Source: Eucalyptus grandis
Taxonomy: Eukaryota; Streptophyta; Magnoliopsida; Myrtales; Myrtaceae
NCBI RefSeq assembly: GCF_016545825.1
Contig: NC_052621.1
Span: 13,974,199 to 14,038,198, forward strand
Length of the DNA: 64,000 nucleotides
Direction of reading: 5' to 3'
In this document: piece by piece, positions 11,926 to 23,331 of the stretch
Numbering within the stretch: position 1 is the stretch's first letter
How the letters are laid out: each line of letters opens with the position of its first letter
The notes under the pieces: model-generated
What the model was told of the DNA's origin: nothing
The model's input: only the letters and a program-made list of their open reading frames with translations
The model's database searches: none
Translations under genes and position numbers: made by a program

Positions 11926-13806
11926 GTGCCAAATTTTGGCACTCCAGGTATTCTTTTGCCCCCAACTATTCCGTCCAGATTATTGAAATCGCAACCACCA
12001 CCGAGCAATTATCAATCATGGGCTTGAGAAGACACCAATTGGTCACAACGTTGCAATGAGCTGAACCATCTTAGCTAGCCGTCTCGCTGATTCAATGACC
12101 ATCGTTTCCCCTTTTAAGTATCTGTTGCAACTTTTAAGCAATCGGTTATGAATGTGGAAATCCGTTTGTGTACTTCACCTTCTTAGTGGAAAGTTTGATT
12201 TGTAGTGGAGCTGAGCTGAGGACTATAAATTTGATTCAACTCATGTCGAATAATAGAGACTCGGGTCAATTATCTTATGTAATGAAAAAAAAATAATACT
12301 TTAATTACGCAATTAGGCTCAGGAGCTACTTGGGTTCAAAAATTGAACTCAAGCTGAGTCAACTTAATTATCTAGCAGTCCAAACTTGATCGAATTGAAC
12401 TAATTAAGCTGACCTTGAATAGTTTATGGGTAGATGGAGATCTTGATTTGGTGATACTTAGGTTGGGAAACTGTCATTTTGTTTTGAGTTTGTGTAATAA
12501 TCCAAGGGAAAGTTTTATGGTATTGAAGAAAGGTATTATTTTGTTTTATGATGTAAAACCGCAACAATATAGATCATACTTGATTAGATCGTTAGCTGAG
12601 TCGAGCTGTGCTCGCTTTATGGTAACAGCCCATGGCAGACGTTGGCATATGTAAATAGCGTTGTTTTTGGTGTTCCAAGCAGTGGTGTCAAGCGCGATCA
12701 GGTATATGTGGCTGGATAATTACTATCTGCTCAGTCACCGCCTCCTGTTTGTTTCAAGTATGCCCCTCTCACAATTTTCCAATTCTCAACTTCTTAAAGA
12801 GTATGGAGTTTATGGAGATGCTATTCTCGGAATATATGGAAAGAAGCCAACTGTGCGTGATGTGGCGAAGGTATGAATGGGGGAAAATGGTTTAACAAGA
12901 TAATCTCTTCTTTTGTAGGTGTTCTAGGGGTGGATTTTAGTGGCCTTTGCTTTACTATGCAACTGTCGAATAAATTTAAGATCCAATAGTCTAGACCATC
13001 TATGGCTAATATTTCAGCTATGGGCATTGTAAAGGTCACTTATCTGAGCGTGACCTTGGCGGGGAGTAGTCCAGCACCGGGAGGATCTGTAATGGATATC
13101 TTTAAATCTCCCTTATAGTGTTTATTGCTGGGAAGCCATGATTAGCATTTGGAAGCAGACTTTCTGCTTCTGTGGTGTTGGAATGTTGCCGGGTGTGATA
13201 GATCATCTGTTTCTTATTTGGCCAATATGAAGCTTTTTTCAATAATCTTATTTTTAACATGCTGCAGCCTTTGCTGGTCTTATGCATAATCATTCTTTGT
13301 TTGTGCAACACCTCTCTCAGATATCTTTCGATTCGAAAGTAGATAGGAAAAGGAGAGAAATTTAGTTAGTTAGGTCATCTGTTGCTATGAGACAACATGG
13401 CTAGTTGAGAAGGTCTTGGGTGTTTGCATTGAGGTAAAAGTTTGATGTTGTTATCAAGATCAACCATTAAGAGCTTTGATTTGAAAAAAAAAAGAGGTTA
13501 GTATGACGATCAAGTATGTGTCGACTTTCAATAGCGTGAAGTTTTGCTCGAAGTTATTAAACCAATTTTGAATGAAGAACTGCACTAGTGCTTGTGAATA
13601 ACAGCAGGTTACAGATTTCATGAACACAACGTTACTAAAGATGCCCCATAAAATTCTCTCCATTGTTGGTATAGTAGTAATTTCCAGACTGATGCAATTA
13701 GTACAGTGAGCTAGATTTCCATTAACTGCGATTGGGTGTTGAACTTTTAAAAGTTAGGTAAAAGTGATGATTATTTTATTCTTGAAATATTTGGTACCCC
13801 TGTGTT
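11926..13806 (+). pseudogene. gene X fragments, unit A (unrecognised multi-exon gene)
   Basis: This segment is homologous to 60290-63640 (unit C) and partly to 45500-47340 (unit B). Exon-like pieces on the plus strand: about 12625-12705, reading WQTLAYVNSVVFGVPSSGVK and followed by a GTATAT donor; 12790-12872, LLKEYGVYGDAILGIYGKK then PTVRDVAK before GTATGA; and 13300-13365, LSQISFDSKVDRKRREI then stop after an acceptor-like TTTGTGCAACA. I do not recognise the protein. Stops and small indels between copies indicate decay here. The right end is the SIRE insertion at 13812. Confidence 0.5.
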
Positions 13807-13811
13807 TGAGT

Positions 13812-14718
13812 TGTTGGAGAAATCTTCTTGAAGTGTTTTGAAGTTGACAAATCGTTTCTATCAGTCTAGTCTGAAGGCTTGCAGACTCTGCTATTTAAAG
13901 TCTCGAAGACCTTGGGACAGCCGCAGACTCAAGACTCAAAGTCTATCCTCATTGACAGTCACTAATCCGTTGAAGAAAGGTTATCCGAATCGTATGGTTC
14001 GTTGAGGATTTAACCTTATCAACGAAGAAGATCTCATGGCTGGAGAAGACATAAACGGAGTCCTTTGATTGATCGAAGATTGATTCGATAATTGAAGATC
14101 CGGTGATTGCCTAAATATTATTGGAAGGTTCTCGCTTATGGAAACCGAGATCCCGATTGTATGGGCGAACAGGGATTGATGGGCTATCAACACGTTCCTT
14201 TAATAGCTTGAACAATCTTCCTAATTGATTCCGTCCAACGAGTAGATTGGAGGAATTCCTTTGGTAAGTGCCAACGGGTATGATGGCATAAAGGAGTATA
14301 TAAGGAAGATTGTCTTAGTTGTTCAAGGTGTGCGCGATAGAAGAATTCCAAAGTCTGAAGCTCTTTTTTGTTTAGACAAATCCTTTGAGCGAATACTTGT
14401 ATACGAAAGAGAAAGTCTATATTTGAGAGAAATCTTGAGGAGGTGTGGTAGAACATCTACACTGTGGAATCAAGGCAAAGCTGTGCCGTAACCTCTCTCT
14501 TGTTCATAGTGGAATCCAACCAATAGGCTGTCAGTGAAGAAGAGTGGACGTAGGCTTGATATAAGCCGAACCACTATAAACCGCGTGTTAAATTTTCTCT
14601 TCTCTCAGTCTTACTTTGATTATCGTTTCTTCCAACTGTCTAGTATTGTGCAATTGCTTGAGAAAAATTCTTTATATACCTATTCACCCCCCTCTAGGTA
14701 CTCATACTAGCAATATCA
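13812..14718 (+). repeat. 5' LTR of SIRE-like copy 2
   Basis: 907 bp, TGTTGGAG...CAATATCA. It carries a TATA-like TATATAA at 14297-14303, the probable core promoter, and it matches the 3' LTR end to end with small indels. Confidence 0.95.
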
Positions 14719-14733
14719 ATTGGTATCAGAGCC
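14719..14733 (+). other. primer binding site of SIRE-like copy 2
   Basis: TGGTATCAGAGCC begins two bases after the LTR end and is complementary to the 3' end of initiator-Met tRNA. Confidence 0.9.
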
Positions 14734-14780
14734 TGTGTACTTACTTTATTTGAAGTGTTTTACTTCGTAGTAAAAGATCC

Positions 14781-16471
14781 ATGGCTAGTATGCTAGCACC
14801 GGGCTGATGGAAGGGCAAAGCAATACCAGACCACCCTACTTTGATGGAAAGGATTACAACATCCGGAAGAACAAGATGAAAGCTTTCCTTCGATCAAAGG
14901 ATCCTCCGGAATGGGACGTTGTAGAAAAAGGAATTACTCCTACCACCGCATCGCTCTCGAAAGAGGAAAAGAAACCGATGAAACCAGCGGAATGTCTCGG
15001 AAGAAATAATCAAGAGACAAGCACTCAATGCAAAAGCAATTTACTCCTTATATTGTGCTTTATCACCAACTGAATATAATAGAATATCTTCTTGTGGTAC
15101 AGCAAAAGAAGTTTGGGACAGATTGCATATCACCTATGAAGGAACAGACGAGTGAAGGAAACAAGAATCAACATTCTTCTCGGTCAATACGAAGCCTTCG
15201 AGAATGAAACCGGAGAATCTATATCGACATGTTTAGTCGTTTTTACGATATTGTGAATGGTCTTGAAAATCAAGGTCAACCAACTTCGATCCCATGAAGG
15301 TAAACAAGCTGCGAGTGGACTCTCCGAGGATTGGAATCACATAAAGACTTCGATAAGAGAGACGCAAAGAATTATGCCACTATCTCGTCGACGAGCTAAT
15401 TGGAACTCTTCAGTCTTATGAAGTGGAACGGATCAATGAAGAAGAAGATCCAAAAGGTAAGAAATCCATTGCATTAAAATCAAATGATGATTACGATGAT
15501 ACTGATTACGAAGAAGATATGGACGATGAGGAGCTTGCTCTCATGATAAGAAGATTCGAAAACTGAATAGAAAAGGAAGAAGGTTCAACTCAAAGAAACA
15601 AAGCTTTCAAAGACAGCAGACCAAGTCTGGTGATGATGAGGAACCAAACAAAGACATAGTCTGCTTTGAATGTAAGAAAAAGGGACACATCAGACCCAAC
15701 TGTCCTTTTCTGAAGAAGAAGAAAGGAAAAGCTGAAAGATTTCGAAAAGCCCTCAAAGCCGAAACCTGGAGTGATACAGAGTGTGAAGAAAGTGATAATG
15801 AATATGCCAATCTATGTCTAATGGCACAATCAGACTCAGACTCAGGATCAGACTCAGACAGTGAATTTGAGGCAAGTAATTTTAAAATTCCTGTCAAAGT
15901 TTCTAAATATATTGATGAATTATGTTTTAGTCTTAAGACTTCTCTCAAAAGAATTTCCGAACTGAAAAGGAAAACTCAGCTCTAAAACAAAAGGAAAATG
16001 TTTTAGTAGAAAGAGTTAAAAGTCTAGACTTGACTGTTTCCAATCTTAAAGAAAATGGAGATAATCTTTCAAAAGAAAATGTCTTTTTAAAAACAGACTT
16101 ATCAAATATATCAAAGAAATTTTCAATAGGGTCTGAAAAACTTGAGAAAATTCTTTCAAAGACAAAGACCTTACTTCAATAAGTCTGGTCTAGGAATGTC
16201 AGAAGAAACAATTCCCCTGATTGATTTTCCTAAAGTAAAAGAAAGAATTAAGAAAAGACTCTCGAGAGAGGTTTACAAAAATCACTTCAAGAAAGTTTTT
16301 GTAAAATCTGTAGGTAGAAATGCTCTAAAATGTTCAAAATGCAATAGTCCGGATCACTTTGAAAAAGAGTGTCCTATGGTTTGGAAACCTATTAAGAGAA
16401 TATGGGCTAATATTGCTTATGTTACTAACACCAAAGGACCCAAGAAAGTTTGGGTACCAAAGAAAGCTTGA
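14781..16471 (+). pseudogene. copia gag remnant, copy 2
   Basis: The ATG at 14781 matches the copy 1 gag start, but a one-base loss about 25 bp later shifts the frame. The readable domain restarts at 14807 and breaks again near 15000 and later. Features seen: the YFDGKDYNIRKNKMKAFLRS domain start; a first CCHC knuckle at 15662-15703 (CFECKKKGHIRPNC); an acidic and serine-rich stretch; a coiled-coil-like stretch; and a second CCHC (CSKCNSPDHFEKEC) at 16331-16373 within an open stretch 16142-16471. The product would package element RNA, but this copy cannot make it. Confidence 0.9.
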
Positions 16472-19400
16472 GACTCCTTTTTAAATGCAGGTCACCGTCA
16501 AGAAAAATGTAAAGTGGTATCTTGACAAAGTGGATGCTCAAGACACATGACAGAGACTCAAATTGTTTTATAAAGCTTGCTCAAGTAAATGGTGGAAAAG
16601 TTTCATTTGGAGGAAACAGCAAAGGGAGTATTGTGGGATTTGGAACTGTGAAAATTGGAAATCTCACAATAAGTAATGTTTCCTTAGTGGAAGGACTCAA
16701 TTACAATCTTCTCAAAGATAGTCAATTGTGTGATACTTGGTTTCAAGATCTTCTTTCAAGAAGGAATATGTTACGAATCGGTAAAGACTCTACTCGATCC
16801 TTCATGGGTCGTAGACATGGAAACATTTATCTTCTGGATGTGAAACCAAATGAATCGCAATGTTTTATCTCAATTCAAGACGAAGCAAGCTTATGGCACA
16901 GAAAGCTTGGTCATGTCAATATGAAGCAATTAGCCAAAATCTCATCAAAACAGCTTGTTCGAGGACTACCCAAATTACCTTATCAAAAGACTTATCCATG
17001 CACTCCATGTATTCTGGGAAAGCAGGTAAGAAATTCATTTAAGCCAATAAATCATGTCTCTACTAATCATGTACTACGGTTGCTGCATATGGATCTCTTC
17101 GGACCAAACTTGACACGTAGTATTGGAGGTAAGAAATATTGCCTAGTAATTGTGGACGATTACTCCCATTTTACTTGGGTATATTTCCTTGCAAGTAAGT
17201 CTCGAAACCTTCTCGTATTTTGAAAAGTTAGCTAAAAAGGTTCAAAATGAAAATGATGTGTTATCTCAAGTATAAGAACATATCATGGAGGTGAATTTGA
17301 AAATCAAGATTTTACAAAATTTTGTGATGAATCAAGCTTCAATCATGTGTTCTCCTCTCCATATACTCCTCAAGAAATGGAGTTGTGGAAAGAAAGAACA
17401 TATCTCTTCAGAAATGGCTAGAACTCTTTTAATTGAAAGCAAGATTTCTTCACGATTTTGGGCTGAAGCTGTTTCAACAGCATGTTATATCATCAATAGA
17501 GTCTTCTTAAGACCTATTCTAGAGAAAACCCCTTACGAATTGTTCAAAGATAAGAAGCCTATTGTTTCATACTTTCATGTATTCGGTTGCAAATGTTTTA
17601 TATTAAAAAATGCAAAAGATCGAGTTGGTAAGTTTGAAGAAAGATAAGATGAAGGTATCTTCCTTGGATATTCTACATCAAGCAAAGCCTTCAGAGTATG
17701 ACAAGAAGAGCCGGTCCAGGAGGAGTCAATGAATGTCAAATTTCAAGACTTAACGCAAGATGAATCAAGTCGACTCATCAAGAAGAGTCTCGAACCTGCT
17801 CCAGATCTTCCAAAGCTTACAACTCAATAAGCATCTTAGACTCTGGAAAACCAGCATCAGGATGTTCGTGAAGATCCAAACAAAGAAAGAGATCATCATC
17901 CAGACAGATCAACAAGTAACTGGAAGCATAAGTCCAGTCATCCCAAAGATCTTATAATCGGTGAAATGAATGAAGGAATTCGCACCAGATCCAAAAGGCG
18001 AGAAGAGTCTAGTGCTGTGGCTCTCGTTTCTGAAATTGAACCAAAAAGCATAGAAGAAGCTTTATCTGATGAAAGCTGGATTGAAGCTATGCAAGAAGAG
18101 CTCAAACAGTTTAGCATTAATGATGTCTGGGAATTGACATCCAAACCAAAAGGTAAAACTGTTATTGGAGCTAAATGGGTGTTCAGAAACAAGATGAATG
18201 AGAAAGGAAAAGTCGTACGAAACAAAGCAAGACTCGTGGCCAAGGGATATACGCAAGAAGAAGGAATAGACTATGATGAGACTTACGCTCCAAAGAGCAA
18301 GGTTAGAAGCTATTCGACTATTACTTGTGTTTGCTTGTTATAAGAATTTCAGGTTATTCCAAATGGACGTCAAAAGCGCCTTCCTAAATGGAGTCATCCA
18401 AGAGGAAGTTTATGTGGAACAACCACTAGGGTTTGAAGACCCAAAGAAGCCCGACTCGCCTTCGGGATCAAGAAGGCTCGTATGGTTTAAAGCAAGCACC
18501 TCGAGCTTGGTACGACAGATTAAGTAAGTTTTTAATACAAAATGGTTTTGTCAAAGGTAAAGTGGATACTACTTTATTTATCAAAAAGGAGAACAAAAGT
18601 TTCTTACTTGTTCAAATATATATGGACGACATTATTTTCGGATCTTCTAATGAAAATATGTGCAAGAAATTTTCTAAGTCTATGCAGGATGAATTTGAAA
18701 TGAGTATGATGGGAGAGTTAACATTCTTTCTTGGTCTTCAAGTAAAATAATTGAAGGAAGGAACTTTTATTTATCAAGAAAAATATGTTAATGATCTTGT
18801 CAAAAGATTTGGACTGGAAAAGTGCAAAAAGACCGACATACCGATGTCAAGTTCTTTGAAGATAGACAAAGATGAAGAAGGGAAGAAAGTTGATCAAAAG
18901 CTGTATAGGAGCATCATTGGTTCACTCCTTTATCTTACTACTTCTAGACCTGACATCTTGTTGAGTGTTTGCATCTGTGCTAGGTTTCAATCAGATCCTA
19001 GAGAATCTCATCTTAGTGCTGCGAAACGCATCATTAAATACGTTGCTTCATCATCAAGCATCGGTCTTTGGTATCCTAAGAAGGGAGACTTTAATCTTCT
19101 GGGATATTCAGACGCAGATCTGGCCGGTTGCAGAGTTGATAAAAAGAGCACTTCGGGAACCTGCCAGTTGCTTGGAAGCAGGACAGTGTCTTGGTTTTCA
19201 AGGAAACAAAGCACTGTATCTCTTTCAACAACAGAAGCAGAGTATGTAGCCCTGGGAAGCTGCTGTTCGCAAATTCTATGGATAAAACAACAGCTAAGAG
19301 ACTTTGAAATTGAAGACTCATGCACGGAGATTAATTGCGACAACACCAGCGCTATCAACCTCACCAAAAATCCAATTCTCCACTCAAGAGCAAAGCATAT

Positions 19401-19500
19401 AGAGATTCGACATCACTTTATAAGAGACCATGTTCAAAATGGAGATGTTTCAATTCAATTTGTTGACTCAAAGAATTAACGGCGGATATATTCACAAAGC
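16472..19500 (+). pseudogene. copia pol remnant (protease, integrase, RT, RNase H), copy 2
   Basis: Protease is at about 16505-16720, with the active-site DSG codons shifted out of frame by extra bases near 16526 and a further base missing about 25 bp later. The integrase zinc motif (WHRKLGH, CTPC) and core (VDDYSHFTWVYF) lie in 16522-17223, the rest of integrase in 17285-17647, and RT at 17966-18750 with YMDD at 18619-18630. RNase H is in 18751-19479 (GYSDADLAG, STTEAEYVALG, NPILHSRAKHIEIRHHF). There is an in-frame TAA at 18748-18750 and frame changes at about 17222, 17650, 18343 and 18430. A stop at about 19477 cuts the usual ADIFTKPL tail. Confidence 0.92.
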
Positions 19501-20160
19501 CTTTGGAGAAAATCAATTTGAGTCTATACGCTCCGACTCAACATTTTGAGGTATGAGGATATCAAAGTCTAAAGACTTTCAAACTCAGACTTACAAGACT
19601 TTATCTGAAAGACAGTCTTGGTACGTCCGTCAGACTGTAAGTCTTTCTCTTGAATCTCATCTTGAAAAGGTACGATTGTCAGACTGTGTTTAAATTGTTG
19701 CTATATTTAATTGACGTAAATATTGCATCGTTTCATTTTCAAAAGGGAAGTTATTTTTGAAATGGCTATTTTTGCGGAAAAAGACAGTTATTTTGAAAAG
19801 GCATATTTTTATTTCCTTTATGACGGTTCGTTTATCCCTCTTTTTAACCGATCGTGAACCGTGATTCCTATTCACTTTTCTCTCAAAAACCCTAGAAAGC
19901 ATCGATCCTCCATTCCCGTTTGTCTTCTTCGTTTAATCCTCAAAAAGTTGTCATCTTTCCTGGGAAAGTCAAGCAAGAAATCTTCCAAAAACTGAGAAAG
20001 ATGTCATCTTCAAGAAAGTCTTCGAGAATTGCAAGCAGGGGACCACGGCGGATGAGTGAGGGGCCTACGCACTTCGATCTTGCATCAAGATGAAGTGACT
20101 CCCGGAGAATAGCAAGCGAGCCCACAACATTCTCAACAGCGTCATTCTCCTCCATCTAGT

Positions 20161-22110
20161 CCTCAAGGCATTGATCATCAACAACGAAGAAATCATCGAG
20201 GATGCGACCGTAAGAGTTCAAAAGCCCGCTTACATTTACCGCTTATATCGTGCCCTAAAAGGAATTCGTACTCCTTTGAACTACATTGATGATTTTCTTA
20301 AAGACAAAGGACATGGGAACGAATATATCTTTCTGAAAAAATGGAAAGTTTGGGAATTGCTAGAAAAGGGGTGGCTGAGGAAACCCTTGCAAATATCCCA
20401 AGTGATCCTCGTGACTGGGGGCCGAATCCTGTAGATGGGAATGATGATGATAAATTATACAGTCAATTCCAACCGAAAATGGGCGTTGCGGTTGATAATC
20501 AAGAAAAAAAGGGGAGATTTGTTCAGATCAAATGAGCAAAAGGATCTGTTCTCGAAATTGTTGAAGCGTGGGGTAATAAACCCTAGGAGTGTAGATTTTG
20601 ATTTTCTGGATGCTGTGAATATGAACTTGAGGGAAAAGTTCAGTTATCTTCAACTTGAAAGGTTCTACTCTGACTCTACAGAGGCCTATGCTGAATTAAC
20701 TGCATATTTCTATTCAAATCTAAGCTTTTTGGATGCGAATAGATTCTCGTTCAGCGTTAAAGACCAAGATTATGTTGTGGATATGAATATGATGGCAGAT
20801 GTGTTAGAAGTCGAAAGAGGAAGATATCAGCCAATCAATGTTTCCATTGCTCGGGCCACTCTTGAACTGGTGAAGGACAGGAGAACAGATGAAAAGATCA
20901 CCTACTTAAGGATGGGTGCATTCAACATCTTGCTTCACAAGATTGTGATTAATTGCCTCCGACCGCAATCAACTTCCAAGACCGATGTTTCAAGTTCGAG
21001 GCCAAGCCGATGTATGCCATTCTCTTTGGAAAAAGGTTTTCTCTCCCTCACACCGTGATGTTTCACATGTATAGAGCAATGATGAAGGACAGAGGTCAAC
21101 TCCCTTACCCAAGCCTTGTTACGAAGTTATTCGACATCTGAACATTCAGCCTCCACAAATCTTTTGTGTTCGACCATGCGATCATATGGTGGTAGGACTG
21201 AAAATGGTGACCAAAATGCGTCAAGGAACTGAGCAAGGAGTTGGAGAAATTCAAGGAGAAGACTCTGCAAAATCTCATTAAATCTCTTCTCAGCTAAAAG
21301 AAAAGGGAAGGAGCCCATGGTTGCTCCATCCAAGAGAAGAAGAGCTCTCCTCGTTGAGGATGAAGATGATGAGGAAGACATCACCATCTCTCGCATTGGC
21401 TTTGAAGAATTTAAGTCGTCCCGTTCCACGAAAGAATCGGAGCAAATGACGAAAGAAGCAGAGGAGAAGGAAGAAGAAGAAATAGAAGCTGAAAAAGAAA
21501 CAGAGGAGGAAAGACTGAAGAAGAAAGAAGAGAAGAAGGAGAACCCGAAGAACACTCTTCTCCACCTATAGGCATGGAAACGGGGGAGATCGGGAGAAAG
21601 GAGTGAAGTCTTCATGTCCCGATGCAAGTGAAGGAGTCGGGCCGCTCACCAAGCGGACCCAGAGGATGTTTATGCATCTCAATTTCCGAAGAAGGTCATG
21701 AAGTTTCATCGCCAAACCTGCAAGATTATGCTGATCTACCATCGTCTGCATTCACTCCATCAGATCGAGCCGAAGCAAGTACTCAAACTTATAATTGAGC
21801 AGATTTTCGCAGAATCATGGATATTCTTTTGGAGATGCGAGGTCAGATTTATGCCTTGGGATGCGAAGTTCAAAGCTTGAAGAATGAAGGTCAAGCTTCT
21901 TCCTGTTCATTGAATGATAAAATGCAAGCCCTCTCTATTTAGAATCAGGCCAATGCCAAGAGTGAGGAGATTGCACAGCTAAAGGAAGACTTTAAAAGGC
22001 TGGAAGGCATCGTTCGCCTATGGAAGATTTCCAGCTTGTCCGCATTCCCAAGCAATCTTAACTTCATCTCATCCTTTTTAATGATGACAAAAAGGGGGAG
22101 AGATGCAAGA
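20161..22110 (+). pseudogene. extra 3' ORF of SIRE-like copy 2 (plant-transposon-protein-like domain plus coiled coil)
   Basis: Between RNase H and the polypurine tract lies a broken long ORF. One stretch (20435-21058) reads RGVINPRSVDFDFLDAVNMN with helical and aromatic segments (LTAYFYSNLSFLDANRFSF) resembling the putative plant transposon protein domain found in SIRE-type third ORFs. A second stretch (21317-21571) is strongly acidic then Glu/Lys-rich, predicting a coiled coil. Further heptad-like pieces run to about 22050, and the end reads MMTKRGRD just before the polypurine tract. Function is unknown; the ORF sits where env sits in retroviruses but no signal peptide or membrane segment is visible. 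It has at least three frame breaks. Confidence 0.7.
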
Positions 22111-22410
22111 TTTGATCAAAAACCTTTCATTCATCTTTTAATTGTTTGTTGGATTGTTTTGTGGTTTGAATCTGTTTGACTTTGGTTTGTGTCTGGATGA
22201 GAACTGAACTAGACTTGGACTTGACTGCTTCTATTAACTAATATTGATATCTTATGGATGGCTTCATCATATACCGGACTAACCTATTTTCTGTGGTTGC
22301 AGATTCTAGTGTTATTCTGTTAAGCCATTTACCTCTATAAGATATGCATATGTGTTTGAGAAATGTTTTGCGTCAAAGATATCCAAATCAGCAGAAAGTT
22401 TTGTCACCAT

Positions 22411-22425
22411 CAAAAATGGGGAGAT
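22411..22425 (+). other. polypurine tract of SIRE-like copy 2
   Basis: CAAAAATGGGGAGAT abuts the 3' LTR start and is the expected primer for plus-strand DNA synthesis in copia elements. Confidence 0.85.
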
Positions 22426-23326
22426 TGTTGGAGAAATCTTCTTGAAGTGTTTTGAAGTTGACAAATCGTTTCTATCAGTCTAGTCGAAGGCTTGCGGACT
22501 ACGCTATTTAAAGTCTCAAGACCTTGGGACAGCCAGACTCAAGACTCAAAGTCTATCCTCATTGATGAGTCACTAATCCGTTGAAGAAAGGTTATCCAGA
22601 ATGTATGGTTCGTTGAGGATTTAACCTTATCAATCAAGAAGATCTCATGGCTGGAGAAGACATAAACGGAGTCCTTTGATTGATCGAAGATTGATTCGAT
22701 AATTGAAGATCCGGTGATTGCCTAAATATTATTGGAAGGTTCTGCTTATGAAAACCGAGATCCGATTGTATGGGCGAACATGATTGATGGGCTATCAACA
22801 CGTTCCTTTAATAGCTTGAACAATCTTCCTAATTGATTCCGTCCAACGAGTAGATTGGAGGAATTCCTTTGGTAAGTGCCAACGGGTATGATGGCATAAA
22901 GGAGTATATAAGGAAGACTGTCTTAGTTGTTCAAGGTGTGCGCGATAGAAGAATTCCAAAGTCTGAAGCTCTTTTTTGTTTAGACAAATCCTTTGAGCGA
23001 ATACTTGTATACGAAAGAGAGAGTCTATATTTGAGAGAAATCTTGAGGAGGTGTGGTAGAACATCTACACTGTGGAATCAAGGCAAAGCTGTGCTGTAAC
23101 CTCTCTCTTGTTCATAGTGGAATCCAGCTAATAAGCTGTCAGTGAAGAAGAGTGGACGTAGGCTTGATATAAGCCAAACCACTATAAACCGCGTGTTAAA
23201 TTTTCTCTTCTCTCAGTCTTACTTTGATTATCGTTTCTTCCAACTGTCTAGTATTGTGCAATTGCTTGAGAAAAATTCTTTATATACCTATTCACCCCCC
23301 TCTAGGTACTCATACTAGCAATATCA
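22426..23326 (+). repeat. 3' LTR of SIRE-like copy 2
   Basis: 901 bp, the same terminal bases as the 5' LTR, followed by the target duplication TGAGT at 23327-23331. Confidence 0.95.
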
Positions 23327-23331
23327 TGAGT

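Larger units (their letters stand above)
13812..23326 (+). mobile_element. SIRE-like Ty1/copia retrotransposon, copy 2 (full length)
   Basis: 9515 bp bounded by LTRs 13812-14718 and 22426-23326, flanked by a perfect 5-bp duplication TGAGT (13807-13811 and 23327-23331). Internal order: primer binding site, gag with a zinc knuckle, protease, integrase, RT, RNase H, a long third ORF, polypurine tract. Unit B keeps the related uninterrupted site near 47325-47345 (GAGCAAGTTATGAT). The LTRs differ by a few percent by eye, so insertion is fairly recent, yet all reading frames are broken and the protease lesion is shared with copy 1. It probably moved using proteins from another family member. Confidence 0.95.

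Noticed and set aside
21127..21627. 166-codon minus-strand ORF rich in Ser and Phe
   Set aside because: It is the antisense shadow of the acidic coiled-coil part of the retrotransposon third ORF.
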